The position numbers and the translations under genes are program-made. Of a stretch of DNA of 35,409 nt, positions 8,301 through 17,101 are shown piece after piece (the stretch's first letter is position 1; each line of letters starts with the position of its first letter). The notes beneath the pieces were generated by a model. It was not told the origin of the DNA. It saw nothing but the letters and a program-made list of their open reading frames with translations, and made no database searches. The stretch covers positions 1-35,409 of the forward strand of contig CACIBF010000013.1 of the NCBI GenBank assembly GCA_902584815.1, written 5' to 3'. This stretch comes from an uncultured Pelagibacteraceae bacterium (GTDB lineage Bacteria > Pseudomonadota > Alphaproteobacteria > Pelagibacterales > AG-422-B15).

Positions 8301-9206
8301 ATGAAACAAATAAATCAAACAAGTTTTATCAGCTGGATATTTCTTCTCTCATTAGCAACTATTTGGGGAGTCAATTTTTTATTTATCAAACTAGCAGTTG
8401 AAGAAATCGGCCCTATTACAAATGTTTTTTTAAGACTTCTGATGGCATCAATAATTTTATATGTAGTTATGAAACTACAAAAACAAAAATTAGTACTTAA
8501 ACCAAAACTAATTCTCTTTTATTTTATTCTTGGAGCTTTTGGACTAGCTATACCTTTTTCATTAATTTCTTCAGCAGAAATATATATAAATGCCGGTTTA
8601 GCTGGAGTGTTAATGTCTCCAATGCCTTTACTTACATTAGCATTGAGTGCAATTATTTTAAAGAATGAAATTATCAATTTTAAAAAAGTACTTAGCTTTA
8701 TTATTGCATTTTGTGGATTATTAATACTTTTTGGTTTTGATACTCTCACGCAGATAGGAAAAGGGAATTCAATTGAAATAATAAGTCAGCTTATTGTTTT
8801 ATTAGCTGCTGCTTGTTATGGTTTGAACGCTGTATTAACTAAACTCGTTCCTGAAATAAATTTTATTTCTCTTGCAACTGGAGTAACAATTGCAAGCGTT
8901 ATATGGATACTGCCATTTGCTTTATTTCTTGAACCGTTTTGGCTTAATGATTTTAATTCCAAAGCTATTTTAGCAGTATCAGTGCAAGGAGTATTTGCAA
9001 CAGCAATTGCAAATCTTTTATTTTTTAAAATTATTGAGACAACTGGACCTGTTTTTTTGTCATTAATAAATTTTATGATTCCTTTAATAGCTTACTTTTC
9101 TGGAGCAATTTTCTTAAATGAAGCAATTGAAATAAATGTACTGATTTCACTAGGCCTTATTTTGTTTGCTCTTTATTTAAATCAAACTTCAAATGCTAAT
9201 AAGTAA
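8301..9206 (+). CDS. DMT-superfamily permease (EamA domains)
   Basis: The 301-residue protein shows about ten hydrophobic helices in two tandem EamA repeats. The first repeat starts with LATIWGVNFLFIKLAV and the second with AACYGLNAVLTKL near residue 170. These are the repeat openings of drug/metabolite-transporter permeases such as RhaT, YdcZ-like and EamA exporters. It probably moves a small amino acid or metabolite across the inner membrane, and the substrate cannot be told. The gene is divergent from the transglycosylase lipoprotein gene, with about 50 bases between them, and is followed 36 bases later by the HAAT importer operon. It may be co-transcribed with that operon. Confidence 0.87.
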   Translation: MKQINQTSFISWIFLLSLATIWGVNFLFIKLAVEEIGPITNVFLRLLMASIILYVVMKLQKQKLVLKPKLILFYFILGAFGLAIPFSLISSAEIYINAGLAGVLMSPMPLLTLALSAIILKNEIINFKKVLSFIIAFCGLLILFGFDTLTQIGKGNSIEIISQLIVLLAAACYGLNAVLTKLVPEINFISLATGVTIASVIWILPFALFLEPFWLNDFNSKAILAVSVQGVFATAIANLLFFKIIETTGPVFLSLINFMIPLIAYFSGAIFLNEAIEINVLISLGLILFALYLNQTSNANK

Positions 9207-9242
9207 TTGCTCCATTGTTGTCACTAGCGTATTGTTTAAAAA

Positions 9243-10007
9243 ATGCTTGAAATAAAAAACCTTAGTAAGAAATTTGGCGGTATCCATGCCGTTAATAATG
9301 TATCACTCGAAATTGAACAAGGCTCAATTACTGGGTTAATTGGACCAAACGGAGCGGGTAAAACAACTTTATTTAATGTGATCTGTGGGAGTATTGAGCC
9401 TTCAAGTGGATCGATATTTTTTAAAAATAAAGATATTACAGGACAACCGTCACATCAACTATTCTATGAAGGCATACTAAGAACATTTCAAATTGCACAT
9501 GAATTTTCAAAACTGACTGTACTTGAAAATCTAATGGTTGTTCCTGGATTTCAATCTGGTGAAAAATTAATGAACGCTTGGATAAATCGAAAAAAAATAA
9601 AAGATGAAGAGAAAAAAATAAAAGATAAGGCAACTGAAGTTATTGAATTTTTAAACCTATCACATCTTACCTATGAATTGGCTGGCAACTTATCTGGAGG
9701 TCAAAAAAAATTACTAGAACTTGGAAGAACAATGATGGTCGATGCTAATATTGTTTTACTTGATGAAGTTGGAGCAGGAGTTAATAGAACTCTTTTGAAT
9801 GAAATTGCAGAAGTTATTTTAAAACTTAATAAAGAAAAAGGTTATACGTTCTGTATGATTGAACACGACATAGAATTTATCAGCAAACTTTGCAGCAAAG
9901 TTATTGTAATGTCAGAGGGTAAAATTCTTACTGAGGGTAAAATTGAAGATATAAAGAAAAATGAAGAAGTGATCTCAGCTTATTTAGGAAGAAGTGGAGC
10001 AGTATGA
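9243..10007 (+). CDS. livG: HAAT-family ABC transporter ATP-binding protein, LivG-like
   Basis: This is a 254-residue ABC ATPase. Walker A (GPNGAGKTT) is at about 34-42, the signature NLSGGQ at 149-154, Walker B IVLLDE at 170-175 and the switch His at 208 (MIEHD). The LivG subfamily is indicated by RTFQIAHEFSKLTVLEN and by the BCA-type C-terminal tail ending in ISAYLG. Walker B is followed by VGAGV instead of the commoner PAAGL. It energises uptake of branched-chain amino acids or a related substrate. It is the first gene of the importer operon and overlaps the LivF-like gene by four bases (ATGA). Confidence 0.9.
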   Translation: MLEIKNLSKKFGGIHAVNNVSLEIEQGSITGLIGPNGAGKTTLFNVICGSIEPSSGSIFFKNKDITGQPSHQLFYEGILRTFQIAHEFSKLTVLENLMVVPGFQSGEKLMNAWINRKKIKDEEKKIKDKATEVIEFLNLSHLTYELAGNLSGGQKKLLELGRTMMVDANIVLLDEVGAGVNRTLLNEIAEVILKLNKEKGYTFCMIEHDIEFISKLCSKVIVMSEGKILTEGKIEDIKKNEEVISAYLGRSGAV

Positions 10008-10711
10008 GCAATTTCTTTTATTGTGAAAATTTAGTTGGTGGATATGGTGGTGAAAATATTCTTAATGATTGTAGTGTTTCTGTGAATAAAGGAGAGATAT
10101 CTGTAATTGTTGGTCCAAATGGTGCTGGTAAATCTACAGCGATGAAGGCAATGCTAGGCATGTTAAAACTTAACCAAGGCAAAGTATTCCTTGATGGAAA
10201 AGATATTTCTAATTTTTCACCTCAAGATCGAGTTGCCTCTGGAATATCATTTGTCCCGCAGACAATGAATATATTTAACGAATTAACAGTTAGAGAAAAT
10301 TTAGAAATGGGTGCTTATCTGAGAGAAGATGATCTAGATGAAACGTTTGAAGAAATGTATTCATTATTTCCAATTCTTTGTGAAAAAAAAGAACAGATGG
10401 CCGGTGAATTATCTGGAGGTCAAAGACAGCAAGTAGCAGTTGGAAGAGCATTAATGACAAAACCAAATGTTTTAATGCTTGATGAACCAACGGCTGGGGT
10501 TTCACCAGTAGTTATGGATGAACTTTTTGATAAAATTATTGATATTAAAAAAACAGGAGTGGCAATAATAATTGTTGAGCAAAATGCAAAGCAGGCACTA
10601 AATATTGCAGATTTTGGATATGTCCTTGTTGCTGGAAAAAATAAATTTACAGGAAAAGGCTCTGAGCTACTGAACGATGCGGAAGTTAGAAAGGCTTTTT
10701 TAGGCGGATAA
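10004..10711 (+). CDS. livF: HAAT-family ABC transporter ATP-binding protein, LivF-like
   Basis: The 235-residue ATPase has Walker A (GPNGAGKST) at 37-45, the signature ELSGGQRQQ at 135-143, Walker B VLMLDEPTAG with Asp160-Glu161 and a short C-terminus, as in LivF. It would form the heterodimeric ATPase with the LivG-like subunit. The start lies in the ATGA overlap with the preceding gene, and only two bases separate its stop from the LivH-like permease gene. The whole unit therefore reads as one operon. The substrate is shared with the binding protein encoded at 13124-14335 and is not fixed by these motifs. Confidence 0.9.
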   Translation: MSNFFYCENLVGGYGGENILNDCSVSVNKGEISVIVGPNGAGKSTAMKAMLGMLKLNQGKVFLDGKDISNFSPQDRVASGISFVPQTMNIFNELTVRENLEMGAYLREDDLDETFEEMYSLFPILCEKKEQMAGELSGGQRQQVAVGRALMTKPNVLMLDEPTAGVSPVVMDELFDKIIDIKKTGVAIIIVEQNAKQALNIADFGYVLVAGKNKFTGKGSELLNDAEVRKAFLGG

Positions 10712-10713
10712 GT

Positions 10714-11733
10714 ATGGAAAATTACGATTTAATTAATGCTCTAATACTTTTAGCAAACTTTGTAATTGTCCCAGCTTTATCTTATGGTTCGCAACTAGCA
10801 CTTGCGGCTCTAGGTATTACTCTTGTCTATGCAGTTCTAAGATTTTCAAATTTCGCTCATGGCGATCTGATGGCATTCGGCACTATGATAGCGATACTCA
10901 TAACATGGCTGTTTCAGTCATGGGGATTAACAGCAGGTGTACTTCCTACTGCACTAATAGCGCTCCCTTTTGCTATGGCGCTAACTGCTGCTTTTTGTCT
11001 GATAACTGACAAGATTGTCTATAAATTTTATCGAGAACAAAAAAGTCAACCAGTTGTATTTATGATCGTATCGGTTGGAGTTATGTTCATCATGAATGCA
11101 ATAGTAAGATTTATAATAGGTCCAAAAGATAGAACATTTTTTGATGGTGAAAAATTTATAATAAAAGCAGTTGAGTTTAAATCTTACACTGGTCTTCCTG
11201 AAGGACTAAGCATTAAGTCGACACAAGTTTTAACAATCGTAATAGCGTTGATCACTATGGTGGCCCTATTTTATTTTTTACAAAAAACAAAAATGGGAAA
11301 ATCAATGAGAGCATACTCTAACAATGAAGACCTTGCTCTTTTATCAGGAATTAATCCTGACAGAGTAGTTATGATTACATGGATTATTGTTGGAATGCTA
11401 GCAACCATTGCTGGAGTTCTATATGGATTAGATAAAAGTTTTAAACCTTTTACATATTTTCAATTACTGCTGCCAATGTTTGCAGCAGCCATTGTTGGAG
11501 GTATAGGCAATCCATTAGGAGCAGTAGCAGGTGGGTACATTATTGCTTTTTCTGAAGTGATGCTTACCTATGCATACAAGAAGTTTTTTATGTACTTACT
11601 GCCAACTAATCTTGAGCCAAGTGGACTGATGCAATTTTTGTCTACTGACTACAAATTCGCAATTTCATTCATAATATTAGTTATAGTTCTAGTAATCCGC
11701 CCTACTGGAATTTTTAGAGGTAAAACATTGTGA
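10714..11733 (+). CDS. livH: HAAT-family ABC transporter permease, LivH-like
   Basis: This 339-residue permease has about eight hydrophobic helices. It carries the LivH signatures LAALGITLVYAVLRFSNFAHGDLMAFG near the N-terminus (the family's GL-x-L-x-YG-x-x-R-x-x-NFAHG motif). A second signature is AAAIVGGIGNPLGAVAGGYIIAFSE in the C-terminal half, the coupling-helix region that contacts the ATPase. It is slightly longer than typical LivH (about 300), with an extra soluble-looking stretch near residues 135-165. It forms half of the translocation pore with the LivM-like subunit, whose GTG start overlaps the stop codon of this gene (GTGA). Confidence 0.9.
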   Translation: MENYDLINALILLANFVIVPALSYGSQLALAALGITLVYAVLRFSNFAHGDLMAFGTMIAILITWLFQSWGLTAGVLPTALIALPFAMALTAAFCLITDKIVYKFYREQKSQPVVFMIVSVGVMFIMNAIVRFIIGPKDRTFFDGEKFIIKAVEFKSYTGLPEGLSIKSTQVLTIVIALITMVALFYFLQKTKMGKSMRAYSNNEDLALLSGINPDRVVMITWIIVGMLATIAGVLYGLDKSFKPFTYFQLLLPMFAAAIVGGIGNPLGAVAGGYIIAFSEVMLTYAYKKFFMYLLPTNLEPSGLMQFLSTDYKFAISFIILVIVLVIRPTGIFRGKTL

Positions 11734-13103
11734 TTGAAAAGTACAGAACGCAGCTTGCATTTTTAGTGATGGCACTACTTTTGATTATTGTTGGAGTAGC
11801 CCAATCTTGGTCTGTTTCAATTGGTATTTTCAACTTATGCATTGTCTCAGCTATTATGGCTATGGGTGTTAACTTGCAATGGGGCTATGCTGGCTTGTTT
11901 AATGCTGGAGTTATGGGCTTCACCGCCTTAGGTGGACTTGTAGCTGTACTAATATCTCACCAACCAATTTATGAGGCATGGTCAATTGCAGGAACTGGAA
12001 TGTTAATCAGTCTGTTCATAGTAATTGTCGCATCAATTTCTATATTTTATATATCAAAATACGTAAATTCTGTTTTCAAAAAAAGATTTCTAATAGTTTT
12101 TGTAATTTTATTGGCGGCTATTGGATTAGGTAATTTTTATGGGCCATCAGTAGATTTAATTGAGGATATTAACCCAGCAAAAACTGGTTTTCTTGGAGGG
12201 CTTGGAATGCCAATCATATTTTCTTGGGTTGCAGCTGCATTTGCTGCTGCATTTCTTGCCTGGATTATCGGTACAGTTACATTAGGACTACGATCGGATT
12301 ACTTAGCAATTGCTACTCTTGGTATTTCTGAAATTGTCATAGCGGTCTTAAAGCATGAAGAATGGCTTTCACGAGGAGTAAAAAATGTAACAGGATTACC
12401 AAGACCTGTGCCTTATGAAATTCGACTACAGGAGTCAGAATGGTTTATTAATTTTATTGAATGGCTTAATTCATCAAAACTTTCAGCTATTGAAACTGTA
12501 TCGAGCAAACAAGACTTATTAAACAAATTAGTAATTGAGGGATCAAGCATTTATGTAAAACTTTGCTATGCAGGTTTATTTATTATAGTTCTTGCAGTTC
12601 TATTTTTTTTAAGTCAACTTGCACTTAATTCTCCTTGGGGAAGAATGTTAAGAGCAATAAGAGACAATGAAGTAGCCGCAAGTGCTATGGGCAAAAATAT
12701 TGTTGGGCAACATTTGCAAGTTTTTATATTAGGCTCGGCTATTATTGGAATTGCTGGAGCAATGTTAACAACCTTAGATGGACAATTTACACCAGGGACT
12801 TATCAACCACTAAGATTCACTTTTATAATTTGGGTAATGGTAATTGTTGGTGGAAGTGGAAATAATTTAGGTTCAATATTTGGTGGTTTCTTTATTTGGT
12901 TTATGTGGATAGAAGCAGAGCCTATTTCAATTGCTTTTATTAGCTTAGTGACTAGTGGACTTGATTATGGGGATCCAATTAAAATGCATTTAATTGCAAG
13001 CGCTCCTCATATGAGACTATTCATTATGGGAGCAATTTTACTAATTACTTTGAGATTTATGCCCAGAGGTGTAATCCCTGAGAAGGTTGTAAGGCCTAGA
13101 TAA
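11730..13103 (+). CDS. livM: HAAT-family ABC transporter permease, LivM-like (long form)
   Basis: The protein is 457 residues with a GTG start overlapping the livH stop. Family features are VNLQWGYAGLFNAGVMGF near residue 50, TLGLRSDYLAIATLGISEI near 185-205, WGRMLRAIRDNEVAASAMG near 305 and IVGGSGNNLGSIFGGF near 375. It is longer than many LivM proteins. A soluble-looking insert lies near residues 225-270, just after the helix bearing the ATLGISEI motif, and an extra helical segment lies near 95-140. Its last codons and stop form the left arm and loop of a strong hairpin shared with the convergent binding-protein gene. Its function is pore formation with LivH. Confidence 0.9.
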   Translation: MIEKYRTQLAFLVMALLLIIVGVAQSWSVSIGIFNLCIVSAIMAMGVNLQWGYAGLFNAGVMGFTALGGLVAVLISHQPIYEAWSIAGTGMLISLFIVIVASISIFYISKYVNSVFKKRFLIVFVILLAAIGLGNFYGPSVDLIEDINPAKTGFLGGLGMPIIFSWVAAAFAAAFLAWIIGTVTLGLRSDYLAIATLGISEIVIAVLKHEEWLSRGVKNVTGLPRPVPYEIRLQESEWFINFIEWLNSSKLSAIETVSSKQDLLNKLVIEGSSIYVKLCYAGLFIIVLAVLFFLSQLALNSPWGRMLRAIRDNEVAASAMGKNIVGQHLQVFILGSAIIGIAGAMLTTLDGQFTPGTYQPLRFTFIIWVMVIVGGSGNNLGSIFGGFFIWFMWIEAEPISIAFISLVTSGLDYGDPIKMHLIASAPHMRLFIMGAILLITLRFMPRGVIPEKVVRPR

Positions 13104-13115
13104 ACTAGGCCTTAC
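13089..13115. terminator. Perfect 11-bp hairpin between convergent livM and binding-protein genes
   Basis: The arms GTAAGGCCTAG (13089-13099) and CTAGGCCTTAC (13105-13115) pair perfectly around a five-base loop that contains the livM stop codon. It serves the 3' ends of both convergent transcripts. Neither strand has the T-run of a canonical intrinsic terminator, so it may act as a 3'-end stabiliser or as a bidirectional barrier. Terminator is the nearest category. Confidence 0.6.
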
Positions 13116-13123
13116 AGGCAAAA

Positions 13124-14335
13124 TTATCTAACTCGAATTGTATTGAACTTACCGGAACCTATTTCTAGTTCCTTATAAGATCCTGATGCTTCACCAACAT
13201 CAGAAAACTCAACATTCGTTGCGCCTTGATAATTTACTTCTTTACCATCTTTAAGAAGGTTAATGGCCTTTGCTAATTCGCCTGGAAGAATTTCTGTTCC
13301 AGGGGCATTTGCAACTCCCATTACATTTTTTGCAATAGTGGCTCTATCAGCAGATCCACCAGCTTGCATCGCAAGAACGATTAAAGCAGCGGCATCGTAA
13401 GACTCTTGTTCAAATGGTCCATCACCAGGAATACCATTTGCACTTGCCATTTTAATAAACATTGCAGCTCCATCTGATTCATTTCCAGGTAAAGTACCAA
13501 ATGTACCAGTCAGATCACCATCAACGTTATCAATCAAGCTTTGACCGATCATTCCGTCAGCTAAAATGAATCTTGAGAATGCACCTGTATCAAGAGAGTT
13601 TTGGATAATGCCTTTTCCACCTTGGTCAACATAACCAAGGACAGCAAGCTCTTCAGCACCTGAAGCTGATAAAGTACTTACTTCAGCAGAGTAATCAGCT
13701 TTTCCATCTTCGTGAGGAACTTCAATAGTTACTTCTCCACCCATAGATTTGAATGCACCTACGAAACTATCTGACAAACCTTTACCATAATCATTATTTG
13801 TATAAGTTACTGCCAGTTTTTTAATTCCTCTATCCATTACAACTTGAGCAAGAACCTGTCCTTGACGAGCATCAGATGGTGCTGTTCTAAAGAAAAATCC
13901 TTTATCTTCAATTGTAGTTAGTGCAGGTGATGTTGCAGATGGTGAAATTATTGTAACACCATTTGGTACAGCAACATTGTTTGCAATTGCAGTAGTAACA
14001 CCTGAACAGTCGGCGCCCATGATTGCTGCAACATTATCAGCTGTAACAAGTCTCTCAGCAGCAGATGTTGCTGCAGCAGCATCTATACAAGTTGAGTCAG
14101 CTCTAACAGGATTTAAAGTTGATCCATTAAGTACTCCTGCATCAGTTGCTTCCTTAAAAGCCATTTCTGCAGAAGACGCCATTGTGGGAGTCAAAGATTC
14201 AATTGGTCCTGTAAAACCAAGAATAATCCCTACATTTATGTCACTAGCTGCTACTTCTTCTTTTTGTTGTGAGCAACCAGAAATCAGGGCTATCAGAGAA
14301 GCTCCTAATAGAACTGTAAATATTGATTTTTTCAT
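13124..14335 (-). CDS. HAAT-family ABC transporter substrate-binding lipoprotein, LivK-like
   Basis: This 403-residue protein has a lipoprotein signal peptide with the lipobox ISGC (Cys21). A type-I periplasmic binding fold follows: NVGIILGFTGPIESL near 35, ADSTCIDAAAA near 105, IMGADCSGVT near 135 and SPSATSPALT near 155. The last is the segment that usually holds the amino-acid carboxylate in LivJ/LivK proteins. It captures the substrate and delivers it to the LivGFHM complex. The gene is convergent to that operon rather than in it, so it has its own promoter, allowing the usual excess of binding protein. Upstream is an AGAAGG ribosome-binding site ten bases before the ATG. Its codon use looks richer in G+C than its neighbours, as expected of a highly expressed protein. 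The exact ligand is unknown. Confidence 0.9.
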   Translation of the reverse strand: MKKSIFTVLLGASLIALISGCSQQKEEVAASDINVGIILGFTGPIESLTPTMASSAEMAFKEATDAGVLNGSTLNPVRADSTCIDAAAATSAAERLVTADNVAAIMGADCSGVTTAIANNVAVPNGVTIISPSATSPALTTIEDKGFFFRTAPSDARQGQVLAQVVMDRGIKKLAVTYTNNDYGKGLSDSFVGAFKSMGGEVTIEVPHEDGKADYSAEVSTLSASGAEELAVLGYVDQGGKGIIQNSLDTGAFSRFILADGMIGQSLIDNVDGDLTGTFGTLPGNESDGAAMFIKMASANGIPGDGPFEQESYDAAALIVLAMQAGGSADRATIAKNVMGVANAPGTEILPGELAKAINLLKDGKEVNYQGATNVEFSDVGEASGSYKELEIGSGKFNTIRVR

Positions 14336-14430
14336 TATTAATTACCTTCTTTATTTTTGTTATAAGGTATTTATGCTAGCAAAATGAAGGTTCTTAAGCA
14401 ACTAACAATTAGACCTAAATTTTATTGAAA

Positions 14431-15366
14431 ATGAATATGTTATACCAATTTATGCTCATTGCTCTCTTAATAATAATAATTCTAGTCTATCTAATGTACA
14501 ATTTGATGAACCGTGAAAGTGGAAATCTCATAGAATATCAAAGTTCTTCAAATTATGAGTTTGTTAAATTAACGAATGGCTTAACTGCATATAGAGAATT
14601 TGGGACAAAAAATAATACACCTATTGTCGTAATTCATGGAGGAACTCTTCCATCGGAGGGTTACTCAGAGTTTTGTCAACGCCTTAGTGAATTAAATTAT
14701 TGGGTTATATGTTATGACCAGTTTGGTCGAGGTTACTCAGATCGTCCTAAAATAAAATATTCTATGGATGTTTATCAATTGCAACTTGATGAGCTTCTTA
14801 ATCATTTAAAGATTGATAAATTTATACTTTATGGAGTTTCAATGGGAGCGCCCATTGCAGTTCAATATTCAAATAATCATATTGATCGTTCATTGGCTGT
14901 AGGAATACAAGTTCCAGTTGTTCACATTGATAATTACATTTTTAAAATTCTAAATGTTCCTATTGTCGGAGAAATAATGATGCGATTTTTTGGATTACCA
15001 TTAATAAAAAAAAGAGCTCTTGAATGGAATAATGAAGAATTTATTAATGAAGACTTTATTGAAAAATATATTAATCAATTAAGTCTACCTGGAACTGAAT
15101 ACGCTCTGCTTTCAGCCTCAAGAAATCTTTTTCCCAAAAACTACACATATATCTACGAAGCTTTTTCAAAAAATAAAATACCATTTCATATTGCCTATGC
15201 CGATGATGATACAGAAGTCTCTCCTGACTCAGTACGAGCTATCATTAAAATAAATAATGATGCTGACGTCTTTATGTTTACCGGTGGGCATGGTGGGAGT
15301 GCTAAAATACAAGATAAAATTGTTAATGTGTTTGAGAGTTTTTTATCTAAAAATTTAAATCAATAA
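14431..15366 (+). CDS. Membrane-anchored alpha/beta hydrolase
   Basis: The protein has 311 residues from ATG 14431. A TTG two codons earlier is possible but less likely. An N-terminal hydrophobic helix (about residues 3-24) anchors it, with the rest probably periplasmic. The hydrolase core shows the oxyanion motif VVIHGG near 67-71, [11 protein letters not shown] near 96-106 and the nucleophile elbow YGVSMGAP with Ser137. The acid is probably in [10 protein letters not shown] near 255 and the His in GGHGGSA near 288. The RGYSDRP stretch is typical of epoxide-hydrolase or haloalkane-like and lactonase-like branches. The substrate is not known. Its last 12 bases overlap the convergent umuC gene, and it is divergent from the binding-protein gene. 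Confidence 0.82.
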   Translation: MNMLYQFMLIALLIIIILVYLMYNLMNRESGNLIEYQSSSNYEFVKLTNGLTAYREFGTKNNTPIVVIHGGTLPSEGYSEFCQRLSELNYWVICYDQFGRGYSDRPKIKYSMDVYQLQLDELLNHLKIDKFILYGVSMGAPIAVQYSNNHIDRSLAVGIQVPVVHIDNYIFKILNVPIVGEIMMRFFGLPLIKKRALEWNNEEFINEDFIEKYINQLSLPGTEYALLSASRNLFPKNYTYIYEAFSKNKIPFHIAYADDDTEVSPDSVRAIIKINNDADVFMFTGGHGGSAKIQDKIVNVFESFLSKNLNQ

Positions 15367-16614
15367 AACGTTATCAAGTTGAGTTGTATAACTCTGAGTA
15401 CAATTCTTTCTCTTTTGTTTCCATTTGCCTATCTGACATTCTGTTGCTATTTGAATTGTATCACTCCCATAACGCTCATTAATTTGATCAACTGCAGACA
15501 TCAATTTTGGTGATCTATATCTTGCCTCAGAAAATAAATCTTTTGTTTCAGTACCTTTTTCATAAAACCCACTTAATAAAACGCCTGCCTTCTTATACTT
15601 ATAATTTTCTCGAAAAATTATTTTAGTTAACTGTAAGGCTGTCTTAACTATCTGCATTGTATCATAAGTTGGATAACTCAATGTTGTGGTTGAACTATTT
15701 GAATAATAACGATTTCTATCAAAAGGATTTGTTCTTAAGAAAACAGAGACTGTGGAAGCAGTTAAATTTTCACCTCTAATTCTCTCTGTCGCACGACGAG
15801 CGAACGTGGTAACTGCTTGCTCTATATCATCAAGGTTTACCAATGGTTTTCCAAATGACCTTGTAGTACAACAGCTTTTTCGAGTAGCAGAAGTTTCCTC
15901 CAAATCTAGACAAGATATCTCTCTTAATTCAGATACTGTTTTTAATCCATTAACACTCATCATTTTTCGCACCCATGCATCTTCACAATTTTTCAATAGT
16001 TTGGCATTAAATACACCATTCGCTATTAACTTCTTAGATAGCTGTCGTCCAACACCCCATACATCTGCGACGTTAGTGTCTTCTAAAACTTGATCTAAAT
16101 TCTCATGTTTAACTAATGAACAAACACCTTCTAAAGACTCATCATCTTTAGCAATATGATTTGCTACTTTTGTTAAAGTCTTTGTTGAGGCAATACCAAT
16201 ACTAACTGGAATACCTGTGTATTGTAAAATTACTTTTCTCATCTGACGAACATAAGACTCATAGTCTACATTCATATTGGTTAACTCAATAAATGCTTCA
16301 TCAATTGAATAAACTTCAATACTTGGAGCAAACTCAGATATTATATTCATAACTCGCCGCGACATATCTGCGTACAAAGTGTAGTTAGATGAAAATACAA
16401 TTACATTTTCTTTTTCTACAATCTCTTTAACTTTAAAAAGTGGAACTCCCATCTTGATACCGAGAGCTTTTGCTTCTTTAGATCTAGCGATAATACAACC
16501 ATCATTATTGGACAGTGCCACCACAGGTTTGTTATTTAACTTTGGATTGAACACTCTTTCACAAGAAACATAAAATGCATTACAGTCTATGAGTGCAAAA
16601 ATTTTTTTTTTCAT
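15355..16614 (-). CDS. umuC: DNA polymerase V catalytic subunit UmuC (Y-family)
   Basis: This is a 419-residue Y-family polymerase, the length of UmuC. The palm carries the catalytic acidic residues Asp10 ([16 protein letters not shown]) and Asp105-Glu106 ([10 protein letters not shown]). The steric-gate region is the Phe-Tyr of [10 protein letters not shown]. Next come the thumb helix-hairpin-helix ([12 protein letters not shown]) and the UmuC-specific DUF4113-like tail ending in [11 protein letters not shown]. It performs translesion synthesis as UmuD'2C after DNA damage. The beta-clamp motif that reads QLNLF in E. coli appears here as a weaker ETKDLF near residue 365. The start overlaps the umuD stop by four bases (ATGA), forming a umuDC operon under a LexA box. 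Confidence 0.93.
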   Translation of the reverse strand: MKKKIFALIDCNAFYVSCERVFNPKLNNKPVVALSNNDGCIIARSKEAKALGIKMGVPLFKVKEIVEKENVIVFSSNYTLYADMSRRVMNIISEFAPSIEVYSIDEAFIELTNMNVDYESYVRQMRKVILQYTGIPVSIGIASTKTLTKVANHIAKDDESLEGVCSLVKHENLDQVLEDTNVADVWGVGRQLSKKLIANGVFNAKLLKNCEDAWVRKMMSVNGLKTVSELREISCLDLEETSATRKSCCTTRSFGKPLVNLDDIEQAVTTFARRATERIRGENLTASTVSVFLRTNPFDRNRYYSNSSTTTLSYPTYDTMQIVKTALQLTKIIFRENYKYKKAGVLLSGFYEKGTETKDLFSEARYRSPKLMSAVDQINERYGSDTIQIATECQIGKWKQKRKNCTQSYTTQLDNVLLI

Positions 16615-17018
16615 AAAGAAGAATTAAGTTTTTTCAAGTCATGAATTACATATGTACAGACACCCCAAATCATAAAATCCATTTCTTCTGAAACGTGAAC
16701 ATCCTCATAGTTTTTATTTGCTGATTTTAATAAAATATCATGTTTACTTTTTATACTAAGAGTCTTAATACTGAGTTCTCCATCTAATACTGCAACTATT
16801 ACTGATCCATGACGTGGCTTTAAACTTCGATCAACAATAATCAAATCACCAGGTGAGATGCCTGCATCAATCATTGAATGGCCGCGTGCTCTAACGACAA
16901 AAGTTGAGTTGGGACGATGAATCAGCTCTTCATTTAAATCTATAGAGCTCTCAGTAAAATCCCTGGCTGGAGATGGGAATCCACATTCCACACCCTCTTT
17001 GTAAAAGGTTAATAACAT
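16611..17018 (-). CDS. umuD: SOS protein UmuD, S24 family self-cleaving peptidase
   Basis: The 135-residue protein matches UmuD. RecA-stimulated autocleavage would occur at Cys12-Gly13 in [12 protein letters not shown], with Ser48 ([13 protein letters not shown]) as nucleophile and Lys85 (GELSIKTL) as base. The arm before the cleavage site is only 12 residues, against about 24 in E. coli. The start cannot be moved upstream because an in-frame TAA lies two codons before the ATG. The cleaved dimer would join UmuC as polymerase V. It is the first gene of the operon, 17 bases downstream of a perfect alphaproteobacterial LexA box, so it is SOS-induced. Confidence 0.93.
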   Translation of the reverse strand: MLLTFYKEGVECGFPSPARDFTESSIDLNEELIHRPNSTFVVRARGHSMIDAGISPGDLIIVDRSLKPRHGSVIVAVLDGELSIKTLSIKSKHDILLKSANKNYEDVHVSEEMDFMIWGVCTYVIHDLKKLNSSL

Positions 17019-17035
17019 TGATTAAATACTAATTT

Positions 17036-17050
17036 GTTCTTGTTTTGTTC
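17036..17050 (-). promoter_or_regulatory. LexA (SOS) box of the umuDC operon
   Basis: The plus strand reads GTTC-TTGTTTT-GTTC, an exact match to the alphaproteobacterial LexA operator GTTC-N7-GTTC. It is a direct repeat rather than the palindromic CTG-N10-CAG form of gammaproteobacteria. It lies 17 bases upstream of the umuD ATG, where LexA would block transcription. This is both a regulatory site and good evidence for the taxonomic class. Confidence 0.88.
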
Positions 17051-17101
17051 TTATTATTGCACTGCTCAATCTTAGAGTCAATACTTTAGAATCTAAATAA
17101 A

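Noticed and set aside
13977-14387. Plus-strand open frame of 136 codons opposite the binding-protein gene
   Set aside because: It is a shadow of the well-supported LivK-like gene on the other strand. The translation is low-complexity Ala/Ser and has no family features.
15752-16093. Plus-strand open frame of 113 codons inside umuC
   Set aside because: It lies entirely opposite a conserved polymerase gene and shows no recognisable protein features.
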